In this document: positions 35,074-44,132 of the stretch, piece after piece
Layout of the letters: the number at the start of each line of letters is the position of its first letter
How positions within the stretch are numbered: the first letter of the stretch is position 1
Origin: Actinomycetota bacterium
Lineage (GTDB): Bacteria > Actinomycetota > Actinomycetes > S36-B12 > UBA10799
Assembly (NCBI GenBank): GCA_020636995.1
Contig: JACJWU010000001.1
Coordinates: 558,001-622,000 of the forward strand
Direction of reading: 5' to 3'
DNA length: 64,000 nt
Program-made: the position numbers and the translations under genes
The notes under the pieces: generated by a model
Databases searched by the model: none
Told to the model about the DNA's origin: nothing
What the model saw: only the letters and a program-made list of their open reading frames with translations

Positions 35074-37224
35074 ATGAAACCACGCTGGACCGCAGCCGCG
35101 ATCGTCGCTGCCTTCGGGATCGCCCTGCTGCCCATGGCCGCCAACGCCGCGCCACTACCGGCGCCCGCACCGTCGACGCCGACCGCCGGGACGACAGTCG
35201 ACCAACCCGTGTTCTCGTGGGCACCGGTCGATGGTGCCGCGAAATACGAGATCGAGGTCGCGCTCGACGATCAGTTCGTGACGGTGACGGACCCGGGCGA
35301 CGAGATCGAACTGCGAGTGGTCCACGGCACCACCTACATCCCAACCTTCAGCTACACGGCCAAGACCCACTACTGGCACGTCCGGGCAGTTGCCGCCGAC
35401 GGGACCAAGGGTGAGTGGAGCGACCCCTGGGAGTTCACGCGACGGTGGACCAATGATGCCGAAGCGGCCGGCACTGAGTCCGACGTTCCATCCTCCCGCG
35501 TTGAGAACGTCCGTCTGGTCGATGGGGGAACCACCCCTGCGCTGAACAAGATCGCCATCACATGGGACCCGGTGCCTGGCGCCGCCTTCTACCAGGTTCA
35601 GGTTGATGGCCCTTACGCCGATGCCGTGTGCACCACACCACACACCACGCTGGCGCCTCCGTTCCACGGAAAGTACGAACTCAGGTCCGCGATCGGATGT
35701 GACATCGACATCCAGTCCCCGATTCGGGCCTGGGTCGAGGGCGCATGGTCGTCACCAGGACCGGGAACGGTCGCGATCGAGAGCGCTGACGCGGAAGTCG
35801 GCGACCTTGTCTACGTCAGGTTCCTCGACTCGGGCGGCGACAGCGTTGTCGTTCCCGCCTTCTCGGCGACCGTGACCGCGGCCGGCGGCGATCCTCGCGC
35901 CTTCACCGTGGACGCTGCAACTATCCCGGTGGATCCGGAGGCAATTGCCGAGTACTTCGTCGTCTCCCTGCCGTTCGAAGCAGACGGCAGTTACAGCGCG
36001 CGTGTTCGGGCCGTCGATGCCGTGGCGGCCGGGGACTACCCCTTGTCTCCGGTGGTCGGCATGTGGTCCAACCAGCGCCCTGAGCCCACGGACCCGATGG
36101 GCTCCTGGCTCACATTCACAGTCGCAGCACCCGACGCTGGATCCGGGTCTTTGAACACCCCTGCCGTGCCCACGGATCTGCTCATGGAAGGCACGGATGT
36201 GCCAACGCTCAGTTGGGAGCCAGCACCAGGTGCCGACGCCTACGCGGTGACTGTGGCCCTCGACCGTGACTTCACGAATCCTGTCGCGCACTACACCACG
36301 CGAAGCGCGACGCTGGTGCCACCGGAGACCTACGACGACAACGGACCCGCGCGCAGTTACTACTGGCACGTGGAGCCGTGCATCTACACCGATGTCACCC
36401 AGACCGACGTAATCTGCCTCACTGGTGAAATCGCCATAAACGACCCCACCTACGTCGGCCGCTTCGCCAAACGCAGCACGCCTATCACCGGCTTGACGGC
36501 GACCAGTCTCGACGACCAGACCAATACGCTGCTGAGATGGGGTGACGCATTGACGGCCGCGCAAGCGCTCGACGCCTCCTACACCCCCGGTGGTGTCGAG
36601 AAGTACGAGATCCAGATCACCGACGGGGACTGGGCGCAGGCAAACAAGGTCTTCACGGACAACCTCGCGTACAGCACCGCTGCCGATACTCCGTTGACGT
36701 CAGGCACCTACCGCTGGCGGGTGCGCCCGTACGACGGCCAGGAAGTGCCGCTGGCGTGGGCCACGGGACCGGACTTCACGATCGTGCAGCCCGAAGAGCC
36801 TGACCCGGATCCGGACCCGTCACCGTCTGGCTCCACGCCGAACCCCGGTTCATCCACACCCGGCGGGTTCCCCACTGACGACCCCACCCCGACCGGGCCT
36901 GCACCGGTCTACCAGGCGCCTCCCGCCGACGACGGAACAGCCACCGACCTCCCGCCGGAGAAGCCCGGAAAGCCCGGAGTCAAGCGCTCGGGCAAGAAGT
37001 ACCTGCGCATCCACTGGCGCGCATCCGAGGAGTTCGGTTCACCAGTGAGCCAGTACCTGGTCTACCGATCCAAGAACGGCACGAAGTTCTCCGTGGCGAA
37101 GCGCACGACGAGCAGGACGGCGCGCGTGAAGGCGGCCAAGAAGAAGACGTACTGGTTCTACGTGGTGGCCGACTCCGAGGCCGGCCGCAGCGACCGCAGT
37201 TCCATCACCAAGTTCCCGAAGTGA
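35074..37224 (+). CDS. Secreted fibronectin-III-like repeat protein
   Basis: A 716-residue extracellular protein. A signal peptide ends MAANAA near residue 27. Repeated Ig/fibronectin-like modules follow, marked by FSWAPVDGAAKYEIEVALDD, ITWDPVPGAAFYQVQVDG and LSWEPAPGADAYAVTVALDR, each with a later YWHVRAV or YRWRVRPYD strand. A Pro/Asp/Ser/Thr-rich linker (about 570-640) leads to a C-terminal fn3 domain (YLRIHWRASEEFGSPVSQY) rich in Lys. No enzyme domain or sortase signal is seen. It resembles surface or matrix adhesins; ligand unknown. GAGG upstream supports this start; a GTG at 35071 is an alternative. Confidence 0.8.
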   Translation: MKPRWTAAAIVAAFGIALLPMAANAAPLPAPAPSTPTAGTTVDQPVFSWAPVDGAAKYEIEVALDDQFVTVTDPGDEIELRVVHGTTYIPTFSYTAKTHYWHVRAVAADGTKGEWSDPWEFTRRWTNDAEAAGTESDVPSSRVENVRLVDGGTTPALNKIAITWDPVPGAAFYQVQVDGPYADAVCTTPHTTLAPPFHGKYELRSAIGCDIDIQSPIRAWVEGAWSSPGPGTVAIESADAEVGDLVYVRFLDSGGDSVVVPAFSATVTAAGGDPRAFTVDAATIPVDPEAIAEYFVVSLPFEADGSYSARVRAVDAVAAGDYPLSPVVGMWSNQRPEPTDPMGSWLTFTVAAPDAGSGSLNTPAVPTDLLMEGTDVPTLSWEPAPGADAYAVTVALDRDFTNPVAHYTTRSATLVPPETYDDNGPARSYYWHVEPCIYTDVTQTDVICLTGEIAINDPTYVGRFAKRSTPITGLTATSLDDQTNTLLRWGDALTAAQALDASYTPGGVEKYEIQITDGDWAQANKVFTDNLAYSTAADTPLTSGTYRWRVRPYDGQEVPLAWATGPDFTIVQPEEPDPDPDPSPSGSTPNPGSSTPGGFPTDDPTPTGPAPVYQAPPADDGTATDLPPEKPGKPGVKRSGKKYLRIHWRASEEFGSPVSQYLVYRSKNGTKFSVAKRTTSRTARVKAAKKKTYWFYVVADSEAGRSDRSSITKFPK

Positions 37225-37273
37225 TGCGCACGCGCCATGATCTTCCCACCCGAGCCGGTGCAACACTGGGTTC

Positions 37274-38557
37274 GTGACCGGTCCGCGGGTGGCGGGACTG
37301 CGACCGTCGGATGTGCTGGCATCCTTCGACGGCCCGCTCGGCGCGTACGTGCACATCCCCTTCTGCGAGTGGATCTGCCCGTTCTGCCCGTACAACAAGG
37401 TGCTGGCGCGACTCGGCCTGGCGGCCGACTACTTCGCGGCGTTGCTCACAGAGATCGACATGTACGGCGCCGGACCCTTCACCTCCTTGTACGTGGGTGG
37501 CGGGACCCCGACCCTGTATCCGCAGCACTTGGCCGAGGTACTGCCGCGCATCCCGGTCACGGGCGAGCGAGCCATCGAGGTACTCCCGCTACACGGGACC
37601 GTGGAACGGCTCGGAGTGCTCAAGGAGATCGGCTTCACGGCCGTCAGCATCGGGGCGCAGTCCTTCCACGACCCGGTCCTGCGGCACTTGCACCGTCCGC
37701 ACGACGCCGCACAGGCCCTCGCTGCGGTCCACCACGCGCTGGACACCTTCGAATGCGTCGATGTTGACCTCATCGTCGACGTGGCCCCGGAGGAACCGTC
37801 CCAACACCCGGGCGCGTTCCTGACCGACGTCCGAACGTGTTTCGCGATGGGTGTGGACCAGGTCAGCACCTACCCGCTGATGCGCTTCGGCTACACGCCG
37901 TTCGGTGAGGCACGCCACAATCGGCATCGCGAGCACGAGATCCTGGCGCAGGTCGACGCGCTGGCCCGAACGATGGGATACGAACGCCGGTCGGTCTGGA
38001 CGTTCAACCGGATCGGCTCAGCGCCGTACACCTCCATCACCAGGCGTCGCTTCCTGGGTTTCGGGGCCGGGGCCTCGTCTTTCGCCGGGCGAGACTTCTA
38101 CGTCAACCACTTCGGTCTGCTGACGTACATGGATACGGTGAGGCGCGGCCACCCGCCGATCGCCAAGTGGCTTCATCTGGGACGAGCGGCCGGGATGGCG
38201 TACGACACCTTCTGGCAGGCCTACTCGGGCGGAATCGACACCGGTTCGCTGTCCGATTCCTACGGTCGGTGGGCGCGATTGATCCGACCGGCGCTGGCCC
38301 CACTGGCGGGTGCGGGCATGGTCACCCGGGAGGATGGCGTGTACCGCCTCACCGCCCGCGGATTCGATCAATACCACGACATCGAACGATGGGTGACCTA
38401 CCACTTCATCGAGCCGCTTTGGGCGCAGATGCTGGCCGAGCACAAGCGGGAGGGGTCGCACGTCCCCTGGGCGGAGACAGCCAACGCACGCTCAGGCCCG
38501 ACATGGCGAGTTGTGGAACGGGCATTGAGCCGGCGCGTGGAATCTCGAGCCGGCTGA
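37274..38557 (+). CDS. HemW/HemN-like radical SAM enzyme
   Basis: A 427-residue radical SAM protein. Cys31, Cys35 and Cys38 in CEWICPFC form the CxxxCxxC cluster site; YVGGGTPTL (73-81) is the HemN-type GGGTP motif, and GAQSFHDPVLRHLHRPHD follows as in this family. The C-terminal part (TSITRRRFLGFGAGASSF) matches the HemW-like domain, though the linker between differs. Candidates are a heme chaperone, an oxidative decarboxylase or a class C radical methylase. The GTG start lies 6 nt after AACACT. The stop codon TGA overlaps the methyltransferase ATG (TGATG), so the two are translated together. Confidence 0.82.
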   Translation: MTGPRVAGLRPSDVLASFDGPLGAYVHIPFCEWICPFCPYNKVLARLGLAADYFAALLTEIDMYGAGPFTSLYVGGGTPTLYPQHLAEVLPRIPVTGERAIEVLPLHGTVERLGVLKEIGFTAVSIGAQSFHDPVLRHLHRPHDAAQALAAVHHALDTFECVDVDLIVDVAPEEPSQHPGAFLTDVRTCFAMGVDQVSTYPLMRFGYTPFGEARHNRHREHEILAQVDALARTMGYERRSVWTFNRIGSAPYTSITRRRFLGFGAGASSFAGRDFYVNHFGLLTYMDTVRRGHPPIAKWLHLGRAAGMAYDTFWQAYSGGIDTGSLSDSYGRWARLIRPALAPLAGAGMVTREDGVYRLTARGFDQYHDIERWVTYHFIEPLWAQMLAEHKREGSHVPWAETANARSGPTWRVVERALSRRVESRAG

Positions 38558-39102
38558 TGGACGTCGGCGCGGCGCTAGCACCTCTCTACGACCCGCTGAT
38601 GCGTATCGTCGGGTGGACGCGCACCCAGCGCGGTGTCCTGACTGGTGCCGATGGGTCGATCCTCGATGTGGGCTGCGGCCCTGCGCGCCTGGCCAACGGC
38701 AGCCACGAACACTACGTCGGGGTGGATCGGAGAATGGCGATGCTGTCGCAGGGACCCGGGGGAACCACCCTGGTATGCGCGGACGCCGCCGCCCTACCGT
38801 TCGGCGATGGCACATTCGACACTGTCGTCAGTACAGCCCTCCTCGGATTGTGTCTGCCCGCAGAACGACGGCCGATTCTGCGCGAAATGGCGCGGGTTTG
38901 CCGTGGCACGCTACGGATCCTGGAGCCGATAGCCCCGCTGGACCCGGTGAGGCGCGCCGTGGCGCTGTCCCGGCAGCCAGTGCGGTTGGAGGAGTTGCGC
39001 ACCGCGGGGTGGCACGTGACCTGCGTGGGGCAAGACAACTTCGCAGGTGTCTACACCCTTGTGTGCGCCACTCCAACGGTCCGTCCTGCGTCCAACCCCT
39101 GA
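38557..39102 (+). CDS. Class I SAM-dependent methyltransferase
   Basis: A 181-residue methyltransferase with motif I ILDVGCGPARL (35-45), an acidic motif post-I region (YVGVDRRMAML) and ALPFGDGTFDTVVS as the motif II region; the fold is complete. It resembles small UbiE/phospholipid-type enzymes. The start overlaps the radical SAM stop, pointing to a common substrate or pathway. Methyl acceptor unknown. Confidence 0.85.
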   Translation: MDVGAALAPLYDPLMRIVGWTRTQRGVLTGADGSILDVGCGPARLANGSHEHYVGVDRRMAMLSQGPGGTTLVCADAAALPFGDGTFDTVVSTALLGLCLPAERRPILREMARVCRGTLRILEPIAPLDPVRRAVALSRQPVRLEELRTAGWHVTCVGQDNFAGVYTLVCATPTVRPASNP

Positions 39103-39242
39103 CTGTGCGTGGCGTTGTGTGCGCATCGTGCATATGTGTTTTCTCCGAGTAGCGTCCAACGCTCCCGCACCTACTCCGTGGGCATCACGTGCAGCCAGCG
39201 GAGCTCCACGCTTCCCGACGACGCGATCGGGCGACCGTCGCA

Positions 39243-40466
39243 TCATCCCGCCCGGATCGGCGGAGGCCGAATGCCGCTGACATACGGCAGGCCGTCGCTC
39301 ATGGTGATCGCGTAGCGCCCCCTGTGCAAATCGTGGTGGCAGCGACTGCACAGCAGCGCCAGATTCGACAGATCCGTGCCACCCCCGTCGGACCAATGCA
39401 CGACATGATGGGCCTCGCAGAACCGAGGGCCACGTCCGCAGCGCACACACCCGCGGTCGCGGGCCACCAGCGCGGTCCACTGCGCCGGCGTGGCTCGTCT
39501 GGCGGACCGGCCCATGGTCAGCGGCGTGAACCCACCTTCGGTCTTCGTCCCGAAGATCACGGCGCACACGGCCGTACAGGCGAGCCGCTCGAATTGCGCG
39601 GGACCGATCGGCAAGCCGTCCTCGAGCACCGCCTTGGCCCCGTCGTCGAGGTTCTCCACGTCGACGAGAACCGTGAGTCCCGAGACGCCGAGAGGCTTGG
39701 TGTTCGCCATGGCGCTGGCTGCGATATCCCCGAGGGCATCCACCCGGCGCTGCGCCGGGCTGCGGGTGTCGGCTGGTGTGGGCCGGTCCATGAAGTGCGT
39801 CAGCGCATCGCGCAGGCGTCGCCCCTCGACACCATCGAGGTAGCCCTCGAGCCGGAAGAGGCCGTTGGCCTGTTCCCGTAGCGAGATGCCCCGCTTCTCC
39901 CGCTGTTCATCCAGCGCCTTGTCGGTCTCCTCGGGCTGATCCTGGGCGATGAGGACCGTGAGCAGATTCCGCAGTTCGGCGGCATCCGTGGCCACGGCAA
40001 CCTCGACCAGGGCGGACTCGAGTTCCTCGTAGTCGGACAGGTGCTGGCGCGCAGTGACCAAAGCCCGCACGTCAGCAGTGCTCAGGCGGCCTGCGCGATA
40101 CGACTCCTGGGCGCGTGGCATGTCCCGCAGCGCGCGAGCCGTCGCCACCACACCGGATCCCACCGCTGTCGGTTGCCCGGTGGCCGCGGCTACGAGTGTT
40201 CCCGTCGTACCAGCGTGCAGCACTCCGGCATCTCCTGCGGCATCCGCCGCACCGACCAACTGCGTGAAGTAGGCATCAAGCCCATTACGCAGCGCCTGCA
40301 GCGCCTTCATCGCGCCTGCCCGCTCCTCGGCACACATCAGATCCGGGTCGGGGAGATCCGCGAGCATGGCCCGCATCTCCTCGATCTGCGCAGGGTGTTG
40401 AGTGGGGAGTTCAGCGGCGATCCGCATCCGGCGTTGCGCCGGCCGGGACATCTCGAAGAACGCCAC
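39243..40466 (-). CDS. DUF222/HNH endonuclease domain protein
   Basis: A 407-residue protein. The N-terminal two thirds are the helical DUF222 domain (MAFFEMSRPAQRR through about 290); the C-terminus is an HNH nuclease with CVRCG, the catalytic EAHHVVHWSDGG, and LCSRCHHDLHRG zinc/metal residues. Proteins of this kind occur in many copies in actinobacterial genomes and are suspected to be mobile or to act in DNA exchange; activity is unproven. The GTG start has AAGGGG upstream. Confidence 0.9.
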   Translation of the reverse strand: MAFFEMSRPAQRRMRIAAELPTQHPAQIEEMRAMLADLPDPDLMCAEERAGAMKALQALRNGLDAYFTQLVGAADAAGDAGVLHAGTTGTLVAAATGQPTAVGSGVVATARALRDMPRAQESYRAGRLSTADVRALVTARQHLSDYEELESALVEVAVATDAAELRNLLTVLIAQDQPEETDKALDEQREKRGISLREQANGLFRLEGYLDGVEGRRLRDALTHFMDRPTPADTRSPAQRRVDALGDIAASAMANTKPLGVSGLTVLVDVENLDDGAKAVLEDGLPIGPAQFERLACTAVCAVIFGTKTEGGFTPLTMGRSARRATPAQWTALVARDRGCVRCGRGPRFCEAHHVVHWSDGGGTDLSNLALLCSRCHHDLHRGRYAITMSDGLPYVSGIRPPPIRAG

Positions 40467-40544
40467 CCGCTACCCCTTCCAACCCCTCCATCATCGAACA
40501 GGGGTATGACAAAACGTCGACCACCGGGTGGGAGGAGTCGTGGA

Positions 40545-41975
40545 TCAGTCGAGGTAGTCGCGCAGCACCTGACTGCGCGACGGGTGGCGCAGTTTGCTCA
40601 TCGTCTTCGACTCGATCTGCCGGATACGTTCGCGGGTGACCCCGTAGACCTTGCCGATCTCGTCAAGGGTCTTCGGCTGCCCGTCGGACAGCCCGAACCG
40701 CATCCGGACCACACCGGCCTCGCGCTCGCTCAGCGTGTCGAGCACGGACTCGAGTTGTTCCTGCAGCAACGTGAAGGAGACCGCGTCCGCAGGCACGATC
40801 GCCTCGGAGTCTTCGATCAGATCACCGAACTCGCTGTCGCCGTCCTCACCGAGCGGCGTGGACAGCGAGATCGGCTCGCGGCCGTACTTCTGCACCTCGA
40901 CGACCTTGTCCGGGGTCATGTCGAGTTCGGCGGCCAATTCCTCCGGGGTGGGCTCGCGTCCGAGATCCTGCAGCATCTGCCGCTGCACGCGGGCGAGTTT
41001 GTTGATGACCTCGACCATGTGCACCGGAATGCGGATCGTGCGGGCCTGATCGGCCATGGCACGCGTGATCGCCTGCCGGATCCACCACGTCGCGTAGGTG
41101 GAGAACTTGTACCCCTTGGTGTAGTCGAACTTCTCCACCGCACGGATGAGACCGAGGTTGCCCTCTTGGATCAGGTCGAGGAACAGCATGCCGCGGCCGG
41201 TGTAGCGCTTGGCGAGGCTGACGACCAGGCGCAGGTTGGCTTCGAGCAGGTGGTTCTTCGCCCGGCGACCGTCCTCGGCGATCCACTCGAGCTTGATCCG
41301 GGTCTCGGTATCGAGGTCCGGGTTCTCCGCCAGTTTCTCCTCGGCGAACAGGCCGGCCTCGATGCGCTTGGCCAGTTCCACCTCCTGCTCGGCGTTGAGC
41401 AGGGGGACCTTTCCGATCTGCTTGAGGTAGTCCTTCACCGGGTCCGCGGTGGCACCGGCCTGCGTGACCTGGGCGACGGGCTCGTCGGAGTCGTCACTGT
41501 CGGACAGCGTGAAGGTGGCTTCTTTGCCCTTCTCCTTCTCCTCCTCGAGTTTCTCGAGGTCCTCCTTCAGCTCGCTCTCGAGATCCTTCTCCAGCGCCTC
41601 GGCCTCGTTCAGATCAACAGCCTCGGCGTCACCGGCCGCCTTGCCGGCCTTCGCGGTGACCTTCTTCGCAGGAGCCTTCTTCGCCGCAGCCTTCGTCGCC
41701 GGAGCCGTCGACGCAGCCTTGGCGGGAGCCTTCTTGGCCGGCGATTTCTTGGCCGGCGCGGCTTTGGCCGTCGACGCGGCCTTGGCGGGGGCCTTCTTGA
41801 CCGGAGCCTTTTTCGCCGGCGCCGCCTTCGCAGCAACCTTCTTTGCCGGGGCCTTCTTGGCGGGCGCCGACTTCGCCGCGGCCTTCTTGGCCGTCGATGC
41901 GGTCTTGGCTGGAGCTTTCTTGGCCGTCGTCGTTTTGGCTGCGGGGGCAGCCTTCTTCGACTTCACAGTCGGCAC
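40545..41975 (-). CDS. sigA: Principal RNA polymerase sigma factor (SigA/HrdB)
   Basis: A 476-residue group 1 sigma factor. Residues 1-112 are a Lys/Ala/Pro-rich low-complexity extension (AKKAPAK repeats), then an acidic region to about 165. Region 1.2 begins DPVKDYLKQIGKVPLL; region 2 contains RRAKNHLLEANLRLVVSLAK and FSTYATWWIRQAITRAMADQ (2.3-2.4, -10 binding); region 4 ends with GVTRERIRQIESKTMSKLRHP (4.2, -35 binding). It directs RNA polymerase to housekeeping promoters, including the TANNNT -10 sites noted in this window. The lysine-rich N-terminus is known in Streptomyces HrdB. Confidence 0.97.
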   Translation of the reverse strand: MPTVKSKKAAPAAKTTTAKKAPAKTASTAKKAAAKSAPAKKAPAKKVAAKAAPAKKAPVKKAPAKAASTAKAAPAKKSPAKKAPAKAASTAPATKAAAKKAPAKKVTAKAGKAAGDAEAVDLNEAEALEKDLESELKEDLEKLEEEKEKGKEATFTLSDSDDSDEPVAQVTQAGATADPVKDYLKQIGKVPLLNAEQEVELAKRIEAGLFAEEKLAENPDLDTETRIKLEWIAEDGRRAKNHLLEANLRLVVSLAKRYTGRGMLFLDLIQEGNLGLIRAVEKFDYTKGYKFSTYATWWIRQAITRAMADQARTIRIPVHMVEVINKLARVQRQMLQDLGREPTPEELAAELDMTPDKVVEVQKYGREPISLSTPLGEDGDSEFGDLIEDSEAIVPADAVSFTLLQEQLESVLDTLSEREAGVVRMRFGLSDGQPKTLDEIGKVYGVTRERIRQIESKTMSKLRHPSRSQVLRDYLD

Positions 41976-42089
41976 GTAACAACCTCTCGTCGAGGATCAG
42001 ATCTGTTGGGGCAGTTGCAGCACAGTAACTGCGAACGTCCAGTACAACATTCTGGCACGCCAGTCGTATTCCAAACGTAGATCCCCGCC

Positions 42090-42647
42090 CTAGCCCGCAC
42101 GTGTCTTCATCTCACGCTTGGTCGCCCGGACAGCGGAAAGCGACGCCTCGTCCACCACATCGGCCGCCGACAGCGTCGTTCCCTCGGCACCGTACGGAGC
42201 GCTGACGTCCCGCCAGCCGCGGGGACGTACGCCGCGCTGCTTGCCCAGAAGTGCCAGGAAGATCTTCGACTTCGCCTCACCGAAGCCCGGCAGATCCTGC
42301 AGCCGGTTCAGAACGGTCCGCGCACTTCCGGATCGCCAGATGTTCTCGGGATCCCCCTCGTAGTGATCCACCACCGCCTGCGACAACGCCACGATCCGCT
42401 GGGCCATGCTTCCCGGGAAGCGATGCACTGCAGGCGTCTGCCGCATCACCTCGGTCAGGTGCTCCGCACCGAGCGACACCACCGCGGCGGGTTCCAGACG
42501 GCGCCACCCCAACCGCTCACAGATGCGATACGGCCCCAGGAACGCCCGTTCCATCGGCTGCTGCTGATCGAGAAGCATGCCGACGAGCAGCGCGAAGGGA
42601 TCGGCCTCCAGCAAGGCATCAGCGTCCGGATCCTGGGCAAGCCTCAT
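42090..42647 (-). CDS. HhH-GPD-type base excision repair protein
   Basis: A 185-residue protein of the helix-hairpin-helix GPD superfamily. FALLVGMLLDQQQPMERAF opens the fold and LQDLPGFGEAKSKIF (about 115-129) is the HhH. The actinobacterial version ends GWRDVSAPYG. The catalytic Lys/Asp pair and iron-sulfur cysteines of classical glycosylases are not apparent, so DNA binding is clearer than activity. The ATG follows TAGGGT by 6 nt. Confidence 0.85.
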   Translation of the reverse strand: MRLAQDPDADALLEADPFALLVGMLLDQQQPMERAFLGPYRICERLGWRRLEPAAVVSLGAEHLTEVMRQTPAVHRFPGSMAQRIVALSQAVVDHYEGDPENIWRSGSARTVLNRLQDLPGFGEAKSKIFLALLGKQRGVRPRGWRDVSAPYGAEGTTLSAADVVDEASLSAVRATKREMKTRAG

Positions 42648-42653
42648 GCCCCG

Positions 42654-42659
42654 ACCCTA
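42654..42659 (-). promoter_or_regulatory. -10 hexamer of the HhH-GPD gene (leaderless)
   Basis: Minus-strand TAGGGT lies 6 nt before the ATG of the HhH-GPD gene, matching the MFS gene's promoter exactly. Confidence 0.55.
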
Positions 42660-42686
42660 AGTCGATAGCCGTGTCCGAGCCATTCG

Positions 42687-43679
42687 TCAGGCGCTGCGGC
42701 GACCCCTCCCGCGCAGGACCTCGAGCGGGATGTCCTCCGTCAGGCGCGACCATGTCTGCGGTGGCAGGCCGTTCTCCAGCGCGTGTGCGACCAGCGGTGC
42801 CAATGTGTTGGCCGGATCCGCCTGCAGACTGCGGTCGACCGCCACGAGGGCGGCCGCCCCATCTCCGTCGGCCCAACTCAACAGGGCCAGCGTGGCAGCC
42901 AGCGATCCAGCATGGCGCCCCGGCGTGTGCGTCAGGCAGTACACCAGTCGTGTGCGGGCCGCAGCGAGCACGGCGGAGTCCTCCTCACACTGATCCAGTA
43001 GCAGCGCAAGCAACGGGTCGCGGACATGCACGTCCCGGCACGCCCTCGCCACACAGGCCACATCGTCAGGATCGAGATCTGCACGGCCAGTGAGCAGCGC
43101 CAGCGCCCGCTCCTCGAGGACATCTCGGCGCACCTGATAGTCGCCGTCGAGACCGCGTCGCAGGCATTTGCGCACAGCGGCGGTCACATCGTCGTCGATG
43201 ATCTCCAACGAGGTGACAAGGTCGTCGCGCGATGAGACGTAGCTCAGGCCGGCGGCCACGCATGCGGCCACCACGGCGTGATCGGCCAGTGACGCCAGCG
43301 GCAGACCCTCGTCGATGTCGGCCTCACCGCGCACCGAGGATGCGTAACGGCCATCGGCGATCAGAACCAGGTCGATGATCTCCATCACCGGGAGCAGGGC
43401 GTGCATCACCCACATCGCCGCCGCCTGTGCGAAGTCGGCCGGGAACTCGTCGGCGTACGCGAGGATCACGACCGACAGGGGAACAGGATCAGGGATACCC
43501 CGCAGAATCGATTGCAGCCACGCAAGGTCCCCGCCGGCCGGCAGGTCCACCCGCATCGAGACCTGCAGTGTGTCCTGCTCGTCGAGCAGGAGCAACACCA
43601 CGGAATCCTCGGGCGGGAACCCGATCAGGAAGGGGGCTGCCGCGATCGCGGCTTCGGGGCTGTCGATGCGAAGGGCCAT
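42687..43679 (-). CDS. DUF4192 protein
   Basis: A 330-residue protein with the actinobacterial DUF4192 pattern: IAAAPFLIGFPPEDSVVLLLL near the N-terminus and LALLSWADGDGAAALVAVDRSL near residue 270. It is soluble, with alternating beta and helical parts. Function unknown. It is co-directional with the HhH-GPD gene but separated by that gene's own promoter. Confidence 0.87.
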   Translation of the reverse strand: MALRIDSPEAAIAAAPFLIGFPPEDSVVLLLLDEQDTLQVSMRVDLPAGGDLAWLQSILRGIPDPVPLSVVILAYADEFPADFAQAAAMWVMHALLPVMEIIDLVLIADGRYASSVRGEADIDEGLPLASLADHAVVAACVAAGLSYVSSRDDLVTSLEIIDDDVTAAVRKCLRRGLDGDYQVRRDVLEERALALLTGRADLDPDDVACVARACRDVHVRDPLLALLLDQCEEDSAVLAAARTRLVYCLTHTPGRHAGSLAATLALLSWADGDGAAALVAVDRSLQADPANTLAPLVAHALENGLPPQTWSRLTEDIPLEVLRGRGRRSA

Positions 43680-43763
43680 GGCTCCACACTCGCCGCCCGC
43701 GCTCAGCCGAACCAGTGGCTGCCGGCGCTCTGTGGACCGCCTGCGGGGGTTATCCCAAGCCCG

Positions 43764-44042
43764 TCACCGCGCCCCGTAGTCCGCGGTCGCGATCGCCTGC
43801 GCACTCTGCGCCGCGTCGAAGTGCTCCGACCCGGCGATCAGCGGCACGAAACCCACAAGCATGCCGTCGGCCAGGACTTGGGCCTCCAGGCCGGCAGCCG
43901 CATCGCCGTCCCAGATCGCCTCCCTGCCACCGGGCAGCACCACCCGGATCGCAGCCGTCTGCAGGCCGGTGGGGTGCACATGGGCCATGATCCGGCGCTC
44001 ACGCAGCAACTCGACGATCTGCTCGGCTTCTGACGGTTGCAT
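43764..44042 (-). CDS. Small uncharacterised protein
   Basis: A 92-residue soluble protein, MQPSEAEQIVELLRERRIMA, with a probable alpha-beta-beta core (AAIRVVLPGGREAIWDGD). AGGAG precedes the ATG at good spacing. No family is recognised. It is divergent from the secreted lyase gene across about 90 bp. Confidence 0.65.
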   Translation of the reverse strand: MQPSEAEQIVELLRERRIMAHVHPTGLQTAAIRVVLPGGREAIWDGDAAAGLEAQVLADGMLVGFVPLIAGSEHFDAAQSAQAIATADYGAR

Positions 44043-44120
44043 GGAACTCTCCTGTGGCGGCGGGCGTCCGATATCGGGAAGGGCGTGACGGCGATCACGG
44101 AGCGCTCCCGGTAACTCTGA

Positions 44121-44126
44121 TAGGAC
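44121..44126 (+). promoter_or_regulatory. -10 hexamer of the secreted lyase gene
   Basis: TAGGAC lies 6 nt before the ATG; only the last base departs from TANNNT. The intervening AAAGG could serve as a ribosome site if transcription starts further upstream. Confidence 0.35.
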
Positions 44127-44132
44127 AAAGGT

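Noticed and set aside
40545..41975. Sigma factor N-terminal Lys/Ala region as an oddity in itself
   Set aside because: Similar extensions are known in Streptomyces HrdB; only the shared composition with the acyltransferase tail is reported.
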